This document shows positions 55,915 to 64,000 of a stretch of 64,000 nucleotides of DNA, in pieces. Source of the stretch: Betaproteobacteria bacterium (lineage in GTDB: Bacteria; Pseudomonadota; Gammaproteobacteria; Burkholderiales; Ga0077523); NCBI GenBank assembly GCA_016125475.1, contig WGLR01000010.1, positions 186,001-250,000 of the forward strand. The letters run 5' to 3'. The notes under the pieces were generated by a model, which made no database searches, had not been told where the DNA came from, and saw nothing but the letters and a program-made list of their open reading frames with translations. A program made the translations under genes and the position numbers. How positions within the stretch are numbered: position 1 is the stretch's first letter; every line of letters begins with the position of its first letter.

Positions 55915-57144
55915 ATGAACGTGACCTCCTTCCCGTGCCCCGGTCTCGGCCGGGTGACTGCCGGATCCGTGCTCGTCGTCGCTGCCCTGCTCGGCGGGTG
56001 CAAGCAGAAGGACGAGGGACAGGCGGCGGCGCACCAGGGCCCGCCCCCGCAGGTGAACGTCGTGACGGTCACGCCGAAGGATCTGCCCCTCACGTTCGAG
56101 TACGTCGGACAGACGGCAGGCGTGCGCGAGGTGGAGGTCCGGCCACGCGTCGGCGGGATACTGCTGCACTGGAACTACACGGAAGGCACGCGCGTGAAGG
56201 CCGGTCAGAGCCTGTTCACGATCGACCCCGCACCGTTCCGCGCGAACGTGGCGCGTCTGGAGGCGTCACTCGCCGGTGCCCGAGCGCGGCACGACCAGAC
56301 GACACGCGAAGCCGCGCGGATCAAGCCGCTCCTCGAACAGGGGATGGTGACGCGCAAGTCCTACGACGACGCTACCGCGGCCGACGAGATCGCCGCCGCC
56401 GACGAGCAGGCCGCGCGTGCCGCGCTCGACGAAGCCCGCCTCGAACTCGGCTACACGAACGTGGCGGCGCCGATCGCCGGCGTCACGGGTCTCGCGGCCA
56501 AGTCCGAGGGCAGTCTCGTCGAGGCACAGCAGACGCTGCTCACCACGATCACGCAGATCGATCCGATCCACGTGATCTTCAACATTCCCGAGCCCGAACA
56601 CATGCGCATCAAGCGCGAGGCGGCGCAGGGGATCATCCGGCTGCCCCCCGACGGGCGCTTCGACGCGGAGGTCACGCTGGCCGATGGCAGCGTCTATCCG
56701 CGCACGGGCAAGGTGGACTTCACGAACGTGCGCGTGGACCCGTCGACGAGCAGCATCGAGGCGCGCGCGGTGATGCCCAATCCGGACCTCGTCCTGCGGC
56801 CCGGGCAGTTCGCGCGCGTGAAACTTTCGGGGGCCGTCCGGCCCGACACGATCACCGTGCCGCAGCGTGCCGTGCTGGAGGGGCCCGGAAGCAAGATCGT
56901 GCTCACCGTGAACGCGAAGGGGGTGGTGGAACCGCGTCCGGTGGAGGTCGGCGAATGGGGCCCCGGAGACGAGTGGATCATCACGAAGGGCCTGCACGCG
57001 GGTGACCGCGTGATCACGGACGGCATGATCAAGGCCCGGCCCGGATCGCCGGTGACGATCACGCAGACGCCGGCGGTGGGCGGGGCCCCGAAAGGGGACG
57101 GCCCGGCCGGCGGGGATTCCCAAGCGCCCTCCGGCCAGCACTGA
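55915..57144 (+). CDS. RND efflux periplasmic adaptor (AcrA/MexA-type lipoprotein)
   Basis: A 409-residue membrane fusion protein. The lipobox ALLGGC with Cys29 indicates a lipoprotein anchored in the inner membrane. The barrel-sandwich and hairpin segments (VRPRVGGILLHWNYTEGTRVKAGQSLF, a coiled coil ~95-165 with QGMVTRKSYDDA, then LGYTNVAAPIAG) match AcrA. The C-terminal tail is Gly/Pro-rich. GAGGGGA precedes the ATG. It links the pump to an outer-membrane channel, which is not encoded nearby. Confidence 0.93.
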   Translation: MNVTSFPCPGLGRVTAGSVLVVAALLGGCKQKDEGQAAAHQGPPPQVNVVTVTPKDLPLTFEYVGQTAGVREVEVRPRVGGILLHWNYTEGTRVKAGQSLFTIDPAPFRANVARLEASLAGARARHDQTTREAARIKPLLEQGMVTRKSYDDATAADEIAAADEQAARAALDEARLELGYTNVAAPIAGVTGLAAKSEGSLVEAQQTLLTTITQIDPIHVIFNIPEPEHMRIKREAAQGIIRLPPDGRFDAEVTLADGSVYPRTGKVDFTNVRVDPSTSSIEARAVMPNPDLVLRPGQFARVKLSGAVRPDTITVPQRAVLEGPGSKIVLTVNAKGVVEPRPVEVGEWGPGDEWIITKGLHAGDRVITDGMIKARPGSPVTITQTPAVGGAPKGDGPAGGDSQAPSGQH

Positions 57145-57156
57145 GCGGGGGGAATC

Positions 57157-60100
57157 GTGAATCTCTCGCGCTTCTTCATTGACCGCCCGATCTTCGCCGT
57201 CGTCCTGTCCTCGTTTCTCGTCCTCGCGGGTCTCGCCGCGATGCGAACGCTGCCGATCGCGCAGTATCCGGAGATCGCCCCACCGGTCGTGACCGTCCGC
57301 GCGTACTACCCCGGCGCGTCCGCCAAGACGGTCGAGCAGACGGTTGCCGCACCGCTCGAGAACCAGCTCACCGGCGTCGAGGACATGATCTACATGTCCT
57401 CGATCTCGGGCTCGAACGGCCAGCTCGAGATCCAGGTGACCTTCGACATCGGTTCGGACGCCGACCGCGCGGCCCTCAACGTGAACAACCGCGGCAAGGA
57501 GGCCGAGGCGAGGCTGCCCGAGGAAGTGCGCCGTCAGGGCGTCACGGTCGAGAAGGGGTCGTCGTCGTTCCTGTTCGTGTACGCGCTCTATTCACCCGAC
57601 AACCGCTACGACGATCTCTACACGAGCAACTACGCGACGCTGAACATCCTCGACAACCTCAAGCGCGTGCCGGGCACGACCAACGTGCAGATATTCGGCG
57701 CGAAGGACTATGCGATGCGGGTCTGGCTGCGGCCGGACCGGCTCACGCAGCTCAAGCTCACGCCGGGTGACGTGGCGCGGGCGCTCGCGGAGCAGAACGC
57801 GCAGTTCGCGGCGGGCAAGATCGGACAGAACCCCACCGGGGGCCCGCAGGAAATGGTCTACACGATCACGACCCAGGGCCGCTTCTCCGACGTGAAGCAG
57901 TTCGAGAACATCCTCGTTCGCTCGACGCCGGGTGGCGCCGCCATCCGCCTCAAGGATGTCGCGCGCGTCGAACTCGGGTCCAAGGACTACGACTTCATAG
58001 GCCGCGTGAACGGGAAGCCCGCGACGCTGATCGGGGTCTTCCTCCAGCCGGGCGCGAACGCGCTGGATGTCGCGGACCAGTGCAATGCCGTGATGCAGCG
58101 GCTCGCCAAGCGTTTTCCGGAAGGACTCAAGTACTCGACCGTGTACGACACGACGCGCTTCGTGAAGGTGTCGATCCGCGAGGTCGTGAAGACGCTCGGC
58201 GAGGCGATGCTCCTCGTGTTCCTCGTCGTGTTCCTGTTCCTTCAGAACTGGCGGGCGACGCTCATACCGTTCGCCGCGGTGCCGGTCTCGCTCATCGGGA
58301 CCTTCGGGGGGCTGTTCCTGCTCGGGTACTCCATCAACACGCTCACGCTGTTCGGGATGGTGCTGTCCATCGGCATCGTCGTGGACGACGCGATCGTCGT
58401 GCTCGAGAACGTCGAGCGGATCATGCGCGAGGACCGCCTGAGCGCCCGCGAGGCCGCGATACGGGCCATGTCCGAGGTGACGGGGCCGATCGTCGCCATC
58501 GTGCTCGTGCTCTGTGCCGTATTCGTGCCGGTGGCCTTCCTGGGGGGGCTGGCCGGCGAGCTCTACCGTCAGTTCGCGGTCACGATCGCGATCGCGGTCG
58601 TGATATCGGGCTTCGTCGCGCTCACGCTCACGCCCTCGCTCTGCGTGTTCCTGCTCAAGCAGCACCACCGGGAGCCCGGCGGATTCTTCCGGCTGTTCAA
58701 CCGGTGGTTCGGACGCGTGACCCTGCACTACACCCACGGTGTCGGCTGGATCATCCGGCGTAGCGCGATCGGGTTGCTGCTGTTCGCGGGAATGGTCGCG
58801 GTCGCGCTGAGTCTCTGGCGCATCACGCCGACCAGCCTCGTGCCGAGCGAGGACACCGGTTACTACATCGGGGCCGTGTTCCTGCCGGACGGAGCGACCC
58901 TCCAGCGCACGGATGCTGTCGTGCAGGAGGTCACCAAGGCCATGCTCTCGAACCCCGCGAACGAGTGGGCTGTCGCCTTCACCGGAATGGACTTCCTGGG
59001 TGGCGGCTTCCGCAACAGCGCGGCGACCATCTTCGCGTCACAGAAGCACTGGGACGAGCGTCCGGGCGTCTACACGGACCAGCTCGTCGGCGAGCTCTAT
59101 GCGAAGACGGCGCACATCAACGAGGGACTCGTGCTCGCGTTCCCGCCGCCGCCGATTCTCGGGCTCGGCAATTCGGACAGCTTCGAGTTCTACATCCAGA
59201 ACCGCGGCGACGGCGGGTCCGATCGGCTGAACGAGGTCCTGCAGAAGTTCCTCGCGCGTGCGAACAAGGATCCCATGCTCGGCCGCGTGCAGACCCTCTG
59301 GCGGCCGAACGTCCCGCAGCTCTACGTGGACGTGGACCGTGACAAGGCGAAGTCGCTCGGCGTGTCGCTCGATTCGCTCTACACGTCGCTCGCGGCCACG
59401 CTGGGCACGTACTACGTGAACGACTTCAACAAGTTCGGTCGCACGTGGCAGGTTCTGGTCTCGGCCGAGCCCAGGTTCCGCAAGCGGCCCGACGACATCG
59501 GGGACATGTACGTTCGCTCCGACGCCGGTGCGATGGTGCCGCTGCGTTCGCTCGCAACGGTCAGGTTCTCCTCCGGGCCGGACTCGCTCACGCGCTTCAA
59601 CAATCTGCCGGCCGTGAAGATTCTGGGGCAGGCAGCCCCGGGCGTGTCTTCGGGACAGGCCATCCAGGTCGTGGAGCGGATCGCGAAAGAGGTGCTGCCG
59701 CCCGACTTCACCTACGACTGGGGCGGGGCGTCGTACCAGGAAAAGCGCTCGACGGGGACGTCCGCGATCGCGCTCGGCATGGCCGTGATCATGGTGTTCC
59801 TGATCCTCGCGGCGCAGTACGAACGCTGGTCGCTGCCGCTCTCGGTCCTGCTGGCGCTTCCGTTCGGAACGTTCGGTGCGCTCGCAGCGGTGTACCTGCG
59901 CGGACTCACGAACGACGTGTACTTCCAGATCGGCCTCGTCACGCTGCTCGGGCTGGCGGCCAAGAACGCGATCCTGATCGTCGAATACGCGCTGCTGAAG
60001 CACCAGGAAGGGCTTTCGGCGTCGGCAGCGGCGCTCGAGGCCGCGCGGCTCAGGTTCCGTCCGATCCTCATGACGTCGATGGCGTTCATTCTCGGTGTGC

Positions 60101-60384
60101 TGCCGCTCGCACTTTCCGTGGGAGCGGGTGCCGGTGCGCGCCGTTCGGTCGGGACCGGCGTGATGGGCGGCATGCTCGCCGCGACGTTCCTCGCAATCTT
60201 CTTCATCCCGATGTTCTTCCGGCTCATGACCGACCGGAAGCTTCGCGAGAAGCGCTCGACCGACGAACTGCGCAAGGAGATAGACCACCACCACCAGCTG
60301 ATCGCGGAGGGCGGGCACCTGCCGCGTCACGGCGGAACGGCCCCGCACGAGGGCGAGGCCGGTCAGGGTGACCGTCAGTCGTAG
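57157..60384 (+). CDS. RND multidrug efflux permease (AcrB/MexB, HAE1 type)
   Basis: A 1075-residue inner-membrane pump from the GTG at 57157 (GGGGGGA upstream). It begins with SRFFIDRPIFAVVLS, has two ~300-residue periplasmic loops, the proton-relay Asp410-Asp411 (GIVVDDAIVVLENV) and Lys936 (LLGLAAKNAIL). It should export drugs, dyes or detergents in antiport with protons as a trimer with the adaptor gene 12 bases upstream. The C-terminal ~40 residues are charged and variable. Its 3' end overlaps the MFS gene by 10 bases. Confidence 0.95.
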   Translation: MNLSRFFIDRPIFAVVLSSFLVLAGLAAMRTLPIAQYPEIAPPVVTVRAYYPGASAKTVEQTVAAPLENQLTGVEDMIYMSSISGSNGQLEIQVTFDIGSDADRAALNVNNRGKEAEARLPEEVRRQGVTVEKGSSSFLFVYALYSPDNRYDDLYTSNYATLNILDNLKRVPGTTNVQIFGAKDYAMRVWLRPDRLTQLKLTPGDVARALAEQNAQFAAGKIGQNPTGGPQEMVYTITTQGRFSDVKQFENILVRSTPGGAAIRLKDVARVELGSKDYDFIGRVNGKPATLIGVFLQPGANALDVADQCNAVMQRLAKRFPEGLKYSTVYDTTRFVKVSIREVVKTLGEAMLLVFLVVFLFLQNWRATLIPFAAVPVSLIGTFGGLFLLGYSINTLTLFGMVLSIGIVVDDAIVVLENVERIMREDRLSAREAAIRAMSEVTGPIVAIVLVLCAVFVPVAFLGGLAGELYRQFAVTIAIAVVISGFVALTLTPSLCVFLLKQHHREPGGFFRLFNRWFGRVTLHYTHGVGWIIRRSAIGLLLFAGMVAVALSLWRITPTSLVPSEDTGYYIGAVFLPDGATLQRTDAVVQEVTKAMLSNPANEWAVAFTGMDFLGGGFRNSAATIFASQKHWDERPGVYTDQLVGELYAKTAHINEGLVLAFPPPPILGLGNSDSFEFYIQNRGDGGSDRLNEVLQKFLARANKDPMLGRVQTLWRPNVPQLYVDVDRDKAKSLGVSLDSLYTSLAATLGTYYVNDFNKFGRTWQVLVSAEPRFRKRPDDIGDMYVRSDAGAMVPLRSLATVRFSSGPDSLTRFNNLPAVKILGQAAPGVSSGQAIQVVERIAKEVLPPDFTYDWGGASYQEKRSTGTSAIALGMAVIMVFLILAAQYERWSLPLSVLLALPFGTFGALAAVYLRGLTNDVYFQIGLVTLLGLAAKNAILIVEYALLKHQEGLSASAAALEAARLRFRPILMTSMAFILGVLPLALSVGAGAGARRSVGTGVMGGMLAATFLAIFFIPMFFRLMTDRKLREKRSTDELRKEIDHHHQLIAEGGHLPRHGGTAPHEGEAGQGDRQS

Positions 60385-61610
60385 GCGGCCAGTTCCTTGC
60401 CGCGGGTCTCGGGCAGCAGTGCGACCATGAGGATGACGGTACCGAATGCGGTGCCGGCGACGACGGCGATCGCCTGGCCGAGGCCGATCGTCTCGCTGAG
60501 GCGTCCGACCAGGAACGGCGTGAAGGCGGAAAGGCCGCGTCCCACGTTGTAGATGAATCCCTGGCCCGAGCCGCGCACGCGGCTCGGGAGCAGTTCGGTC
60601 AGGTAGGCGCCGACGCCGCTGAAGTTGCCCGATATGAAGAAGCCGAGCGGAAACCCGAGCACGAGCATCATCGCGTCGTCGAGCGGGAGCTGCGTGTACG
60701 CGACGGCGATCACGGAGGAGCACACCGCGAACAGGAAGAACGTGTTGCGGCGTCCGATGCGGTCGGCGAGATAGGCGGCGGTCACGAAGCCCACGAACGA
60801 TCCGACGATGATCACCGTCGTGTAGACACCGGTATTCAGCACGGAGAGGTGGCGCACCGTCTTGAGATACGTGGGCAGCCAGAACGTGACGGCGTAGTAG
60901 CCGATCATCATGCCCAGCGTCATGAGGCTCGACAGAACCGTGGTGCGCAGCAGTTGCGGCCCGAAGATCTCGAGGAAGTGTCCGCCGCGTTCCTGCACGT
61001 GCGAGCGCGTCTTCAGGAACACTTCCGGCTCCTTTACGTTGCGCCGCACATAGAAGATGAGCAGGGCGGGCAGCAGCCCCATCCAGAACAGCGCACGCCA
61101 GGCCCAGTCCTCGGGCAGGATCATGAACAGCACGGTGAACGCGAGGGCCGCGACACCCCAGCCGATCGCCCATCCGCTCTGCACGGTGCCGACGGCCTTG
61201 CCACGATGCTGCGCGCGGACCATCTCGCCGACGAGCACGGACCCCACCGCCCACTCGCCGCCGAAGCCCAGTCCCTGCAGCGCACGCGTGACGAGGAGCT
61301 GGTCGGGGGACGTCGTGAATCCGCACAGGAACGTGAAGAGCGCGAACCATCCGATCGAGACCTGGAGCATGCGGACACGGCCATACCGGTCGGACAGGAT
61401 GCCGGCGAGCCAGCCACCGACGGCGGACAGTATGAGCGTCACGGTGCCGATGAACCCGGCCTCGCCCCGGGACATTCCCCACGCGACGATCAGCGTGGGG
61501 ATGACGAAGGTGTAGACCATGAAGTCGAACGCGTCGACGGCCCAGCCGCCGAACGCGGCCAGGATCGTGTGGCGTTCCTCGCTGCGCAGTTCCGTGAACC
61601 AGTCGAACAT
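60375..61610 (-). CDS. MFS transporter, metabolite:H+ symporter type
   Basis: A 411-residue twelve-helix transporter. GGWAVDAFDFMVYTF in helix 1, SDRYGRVRML between helices 2 and 3 and VTRALQGLGFGGEWAVGSVLVGE match the aromatic acid/sialate/short-acid symporter branch of the major facilitator superfamily. It likely imports an organic acid with protons; the substrate is not decided. A good GGGGGAGG site precedes the ATG. It is convergent with the RND operon (10-base 3' overlap) and divergent from the PQQ-dehydrogenase gene. Confidence 0.9.
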   Translation of the reverse strand: MFDWFTELRSEERHTILAAFGGWAVDAFDFMVYTFVIPTLIVAWGMSRGEAGFIGTVTLILSAVGGWLAGILSDRYGRVRMLQVSIGWFALFTFLCGFTTSPDQLLVTRALQGLGFGGEWAVGSVLVGEMVRAQHRGKAVGTVQSGWAIGWGVAALAFTVLFMILPEDWAWRALFWMGLLPALLIFYVRRNVKEPEVFLKTRSHVQERGGHFLEIFGPQLLRTTVLSSLMTLGMMIGYYAVTFWLPTYLKTVRHLSVLNTGVYTTVIIVGSFVGFVTAAYLADRIGRRNTFFLFAVCSSVIAVAYTQLPLDDAMMLVLGFPLGFFISGNFSGVGAYLTELLPSRVRGSGQGFIYNVGRGLSAFTPFLVGRLSETIGLGQAIAVVAGTAFGTVILMVALLPETRGKELAAYD

Positions 61611-61954
61611 TTTTCCTCCCCCTCGTTCGCGTGAAGTCCGTGGTGATGTTGCTGCGTTGCAATAGGACTCTTCCGGTCCTCTGACGCAGTCACGGCCGCC
61701 CCGTTTCCGACTGCGCGCCGAAGGCTAACACGAACCTTCCGGGCAACGTGCCGCCCGTCTCTCCCGACGGTGGCTGGTCCGGGCGGTGGCGCGCATGCCA
61801 CGTGGTTGCAGGCACCTTCTCCCCCGCAGTGCAGCGTTGACACGATTTTTCGATTCTGCAATCGTGACTCGCGCCATCGCTGCATCACGTCGTGCGTCGT
61901 GCCGGAGATGGCGGGAGTTGTTCGCGAAAACAACCGATCAATGGGAGGTGTGTC
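61611..61954. promoter_or_regulatory. 344-bp divergent intergenic region before the PQQ-dehydrogenase gene
   Basis: No gene is evident. A perfect -35 box TTGACA lies at 61837-61842, but only weak -10 candidates (near 61857-61865) follow it. GTTGTT-CGCGAA-AACAAC (61917-61934) is a hairpin in the likely leader, ending 8 bases before the GGGAGG ribosome site at 61943-61948, so it could influence translation or bind a regulator. On the other side a purine-rich site serves the MFS gene. Confidence 0.4.
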
Positions 61955-63652
61955 ATGGCTTCAGTCCGGCGCAGTCTGCTGGGTGGAGTCGCGGTCGTCG
62001 CGCTCGCGACGGTGGCGTCTTCGGCAATGGCCCAGGCAGGCAACGAGTGGCCGACGTACGGTGGTGACAAGTCCAACACGCGGTTCAGCACGCTCGATCA
62101 GATCAACACGGGCAACGTGAAGGATCTGAAGGTGGTGTGGATGCATTCGCTGGGATCGAACGACAGTCAGGAGTCGACGCCGATCATCGTCGGCGACACG
62201 ATGTACGTGACGAGTTCGACGGGGCCGAAGTACGTGTTCGCGCTCAACGCGCGCACGGGCGAGAAGATCTGGACCTACCAGCCGGAGCTGCCCGGCGACT
62301 ACATGTCGACGGTGTGCTGCGGTCTCGACAACCGCGGCGTGGCGGTCGCGAACGGGATGGTGTTCTTCGGGCGCCTGGACGCGAAACTCGAGGCACTCGA
62401 CGCGAAGACGGGCAAGCACCTGTGGACGAAGACGGTGGCCGATTACCGCAAGGGCTATGCGATCACCTCGGCCCCGCTGATCGTGAAGGACATGGTCATC
62501 ACGGGCATGGCCGGCGGCGAATACGGCGTCCGGGGTTTCGTGTCCGCCTACAAGCAGTCGACGGGCGAACTCGTCTGGAAGACGTACACGATCCCGGGAG
62601 AAGGGGAGCCCGAGAACGACACGTGGAAAGGCGATTCGTGGAAGACCGGCGGGGGATCGACGTGGGGCGTCGGAGCCTATGACGCGGGACGGAACCTGGT
62701 CTACTGGTCGACGAGCAACGCAGGGCCGTGGGGTGCGAGCACGCGCGGGAACGACTCGAGCGACATAGGCCCCTATTCCAACAAGTGGACGTCCTCGCAG
62801 CTCGCGTTCGATGCCGACACGGGCAAGATCGTGTGGGGCTACCAGTACACGCCGCACGACACCTGGGACTACGACGGCATCAACGAGGCAGTCCTGACCG
62901 AGCTCTCGCTGGGCGGGCAGAAGGTCCCGGTCATGATGCACGCCGACCGCAACGGGTTCTTCTACGTGCTCAATCGCGAGACGGGCAAGCTGCTGGCGGC
63001 CGACCCGTTCGTGACCGTCAACTGGGCGTCGCACGTCGATCTGCAGACGGGGCGGCCGGTCGAGGCACCGAACAACGAGAAGCGTCCGCAGCTGGGCAAG
63101 TGGGCGCGCAACGTGTGTCCGAACCTCATCGGCGGCAAGAACTGGTCGCCGATGTCGTACAGCCCGCAGACGGGACTCGTGTATCTGCCCGCCTTCAACA
63201 TGTGCATGGACATCAAGAACCGCGAGGAAGAATACTCGCCCGGCAAGTTCTATCTGGCTTCCGAGTTCGACCTGGGCATGGCGGGTGCGAGCGGCTCGAA
63301 TCTGGCCGAGTTCATCGCCTGGGACCCGGTTGCGATGAAGAAGGCGTGGAGCATTCCCGAGGACTACATGTGGGCGAGCGGCGCGATGACCACGGCCGGC
63401 GGTCTCGTGTTCTACGGGAACCTCGAAGGCAAGTTCAAGGCCGTCAACGCGAAGACGGGTGAGGTGCTCTGGCAGTTCAACGTGGGCACGGGCATCACCC
63501 AGAGCGCCGTGAGCTACTCGATCGACGGGAAGCAGTACATCGCGGTCACCGCCGGCCGTCTGAAGGGACCGCCGTCGTTCTTCGGGAAACTCGGGCAGAA
63601 GATGATGGCAGTGAGCCCGGAAGGGGGCGTTCTCGTGGTGTTCGCGCTGTAG
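61955..63652 (+). CDS. PQQ-dependent alcohol dehydrogenase with lanthanide-type active site
   Basis: A 565-residue protein from the ATG at 61955, with GGGAGG six bases upstream. A signal peptide (to ~residue 28, ASSAMAQA) sends it to the periplasm. It is an eight-bladed quinoprotein with the vicinal disulfide pair Cys121-Cys122, metal ligands Glu189 and Asn255 and catalytic Asp305. Asp307, two residues on (TWDYDG), is the extra Asp that marks lanthanide-dependent XoxF/ExaF/PedH types; calcium enzymes such as MxaF have Ala there. Methanol versus ethanol or larger alcohols cannot be decided. A cytochrome c gene follows. Confidence 0.93.
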   Translation: MASVRRSLLGGVAVVALATVASSAMAQAGNEWPTYGGDKSNTRFSTLDQINTGNVKDLKVVWMHSLGSNDSQESTPIIVGDTMYVTSSTGPKYVFALNARTGEKIWTYQPELPGDYMSTVCCGLDNRGVAVANGMVFFGRLDAKLEALDAKTGKHLWTKTVADYRKGYAITSAPLIVKDMVITGMAGGEYGVRGFVSAYKQSTGELVWKTYTIPGEGEPENDTWKGDSWKTGGGSTWGVGAYDAGRNLVYWSTSNAGPWGASTRGNDSSDIGPYSNKWTSSQLAFDADTGKIVWGYQYTPHDTWDYDGINEAVLTELSLGGQKVPVMMHADRNGFFYVLNRETGKLLAADPFVTVNWASHVDLQTGRPVEAPNNEKRPQLGKWARNVCPNLIGGKNWSPMSYSPQTGLVYLPAFNMCMDIKNREEEYSPGKFYLASEFDLGMAGASGSNLAEFIAWDPVAMKKAWSIPEDYMWASGAMTTAGGLVFYGNLEGKFKAVNAKTGEVLWQFNVGTGITQSAVSYSIDGKQYIAVTAGRLKGPPSFFGKLGQKMMAVSPEGGVLVVFAL

Positions 63653-63684
63653 CGGACGGAGAAACGCCAGGCAGTCTGGTGGAG

Positions 63685-63717
63685 ACGGGCGGCGGGATCT
63701 CGGATCCCGTCGCCCGT
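63685..63717 (+). terminator. Strong hairpin terminator after the PQQ-dehydrogenase gene
   Basis: ACGGGCGGCGGGATC (63685-63699) pairs with GATCCCGTCGCCCGT (63703-63717) over a three-base TCG loop, with a single G-T pair, followed by TTTCGTG. It lies 33 bases after the stop and probably attenuates read-through to the cytochrome gene. Confidence 0.65.
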
Positions 63718-63803
63718 TTCGTGCAACGGGTCGGTGTCGGGGACGGGAGAACTGCGCGCCGGGCGTGCAACCGTGAAGACGGCCGCGACGAGGAGTGGAT
63801 TGC

Positions 63804-64000
63804 GTGAAGCCGAACAACAAGGTGTGGAAGCAGATGGGCGTGCTGGTGCTGGCGTTCGCGACGCTGGCACCCGCGTGGGGTGGCGAGGACGAGAGCGGGC
63901 CGGTCAACCCGTATTCCGGTGACAAGGCGGTGGCGAAGGAAGGTGCGGAACTGTTCAACCAGTACTGTTCGCACTGTCACGGGCCGTGGGCGGAGCAGGG
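63804..64000 (+). CDS. c-type cytochrome, N-terminal part (continues past the window)
   Basis: An open frame from the GTG at 63804, with AGGAG about 9 bases upstream, runs to the window end (65 complete codons). It has a signal peptide (VLVLAFATLAPAWG), then EGAELFNQYCSHCHGPWAEQ with the heme-binding CSHCH. It is probably the small periplasmic cytochrome that takes electrons from the PQQ alcohol dehydrogenase 151 bases upstream. The second half, with the axial methionine, lies outside the window. Confidence 0.88.
   Translation, partial: MKPNNKVWKQMGVLVLAFATLAPAWGGEDESGPVNPYSGDKAVAKEGAELFNQYCSHCHGPWAEQ

Overview
The window is G+C-rich DNA (by eye about two thirds G+C or more) with dense, short-spaced genes, many ATGA/GTGA overlaps and long antisense ORFs created by codon bias. 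The gene content fits a free-living Proteobacterium, probably beta- or a related gammaproteobacterial lineage: a PEP-CTERM protein, an N-type ATP synthase operon, ergothioneine genes, a PQQ alcohol dehydrogenase with a lanthanide-type site, an RND pump, SapC and many acyl-CoA enzymes. I see no rRNA, tRNA, CRISPR array, prophage or insertion sequence. The species cannot be named from this sequence alone.

Layout. 1-1335: end of an acyl-CoA ligase gene and a crotonase. 1596-5473: a large CheB-like/CheR/PAS/histidine kinase protein coupled to a NarL-type response regulator. 5757-6527: an FNR-like regulator. 6718-10281: NfeD protease, stomatin-like protein and an amino acid permease. 10372-12623 (minus): egtB-egtD. 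12870-15187: an isocitrate/isopropylmalate dehydrogenase-family gene divergent from an enolase-superfamily gene. 15219-15660: a tandem array of 107-bp GC-rich units. 15707-21176: acyl-CoA/ketone metabolism (two SDRs, a thiolase-like/DUF35 pair, acetoacetyl-CoA synthetase). 21346-24200: YciH, a large-subunit pseudouridine synthase, a small exported protein and an unusual photolyase-like protein whose FAD domain comes first. 24230-28722: DehI-type and HAD-type dehalogenases around a PEP-CTERM gene, then a peroxiredoxin divergent from a LysR regulator. 28679-33337: a cyclic-2,3-diphosphoglycerate-synthetase-like GTPase, aspartate 4-decarboxylase and an APH-like/P-loop kinase fusion.

33414-37578 (minus): a Lon-family protease, a UspA-like protein and an L,D-transpeptidase. 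37790-42962: one tightly coupled operon for an acetyl-CoA-synthetase-like ligase, E1-alpha, E1-beta and E2 of a 2-oxoacid dehydrogenase, and a stand-alone acyl carrier protein, with no E3. 42985-44163 (minus): a LuxR-type regulator. 44361-50431 (minus): the N-ATPase operon, beta-epsilon-Q-a-c-b/delta-alpha-gamma, with no atpR-sized gene. 50650-53987: SapC, a crotonase, an RraA-family and an SMP-30-family protein. 54180-55817: a NERD-nuclease/SF1-helicase protein. 55915-61610: RND adaptor and pump behind nested palindromes, then an MFS transporter. 61955-64000: PQQ alcohol dehydrogenase and the start of its likely cytochrome c partner.

How it may fit together (inference). The FNR-like protein keeps the recognition residues that read TTGAT half-sites. 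The region between the Lon operon and the acetyl-CoA-synthetase/dehydrogenase operon has one 9/10 and one 8/10 match to the FNR box, and there is an 8/10 match before the N-ATPase operon. Low-oxygen control of these stress and energy operons is therefore a testable idea, but the matches are few and weak. The most unusual items are the FAD-domain-first photolyase relative, the ACP-containing dehydrogenase operon, the CheB/CheR/kinase hybrid whose CheB part has lost its active site, and the 107-bp array.
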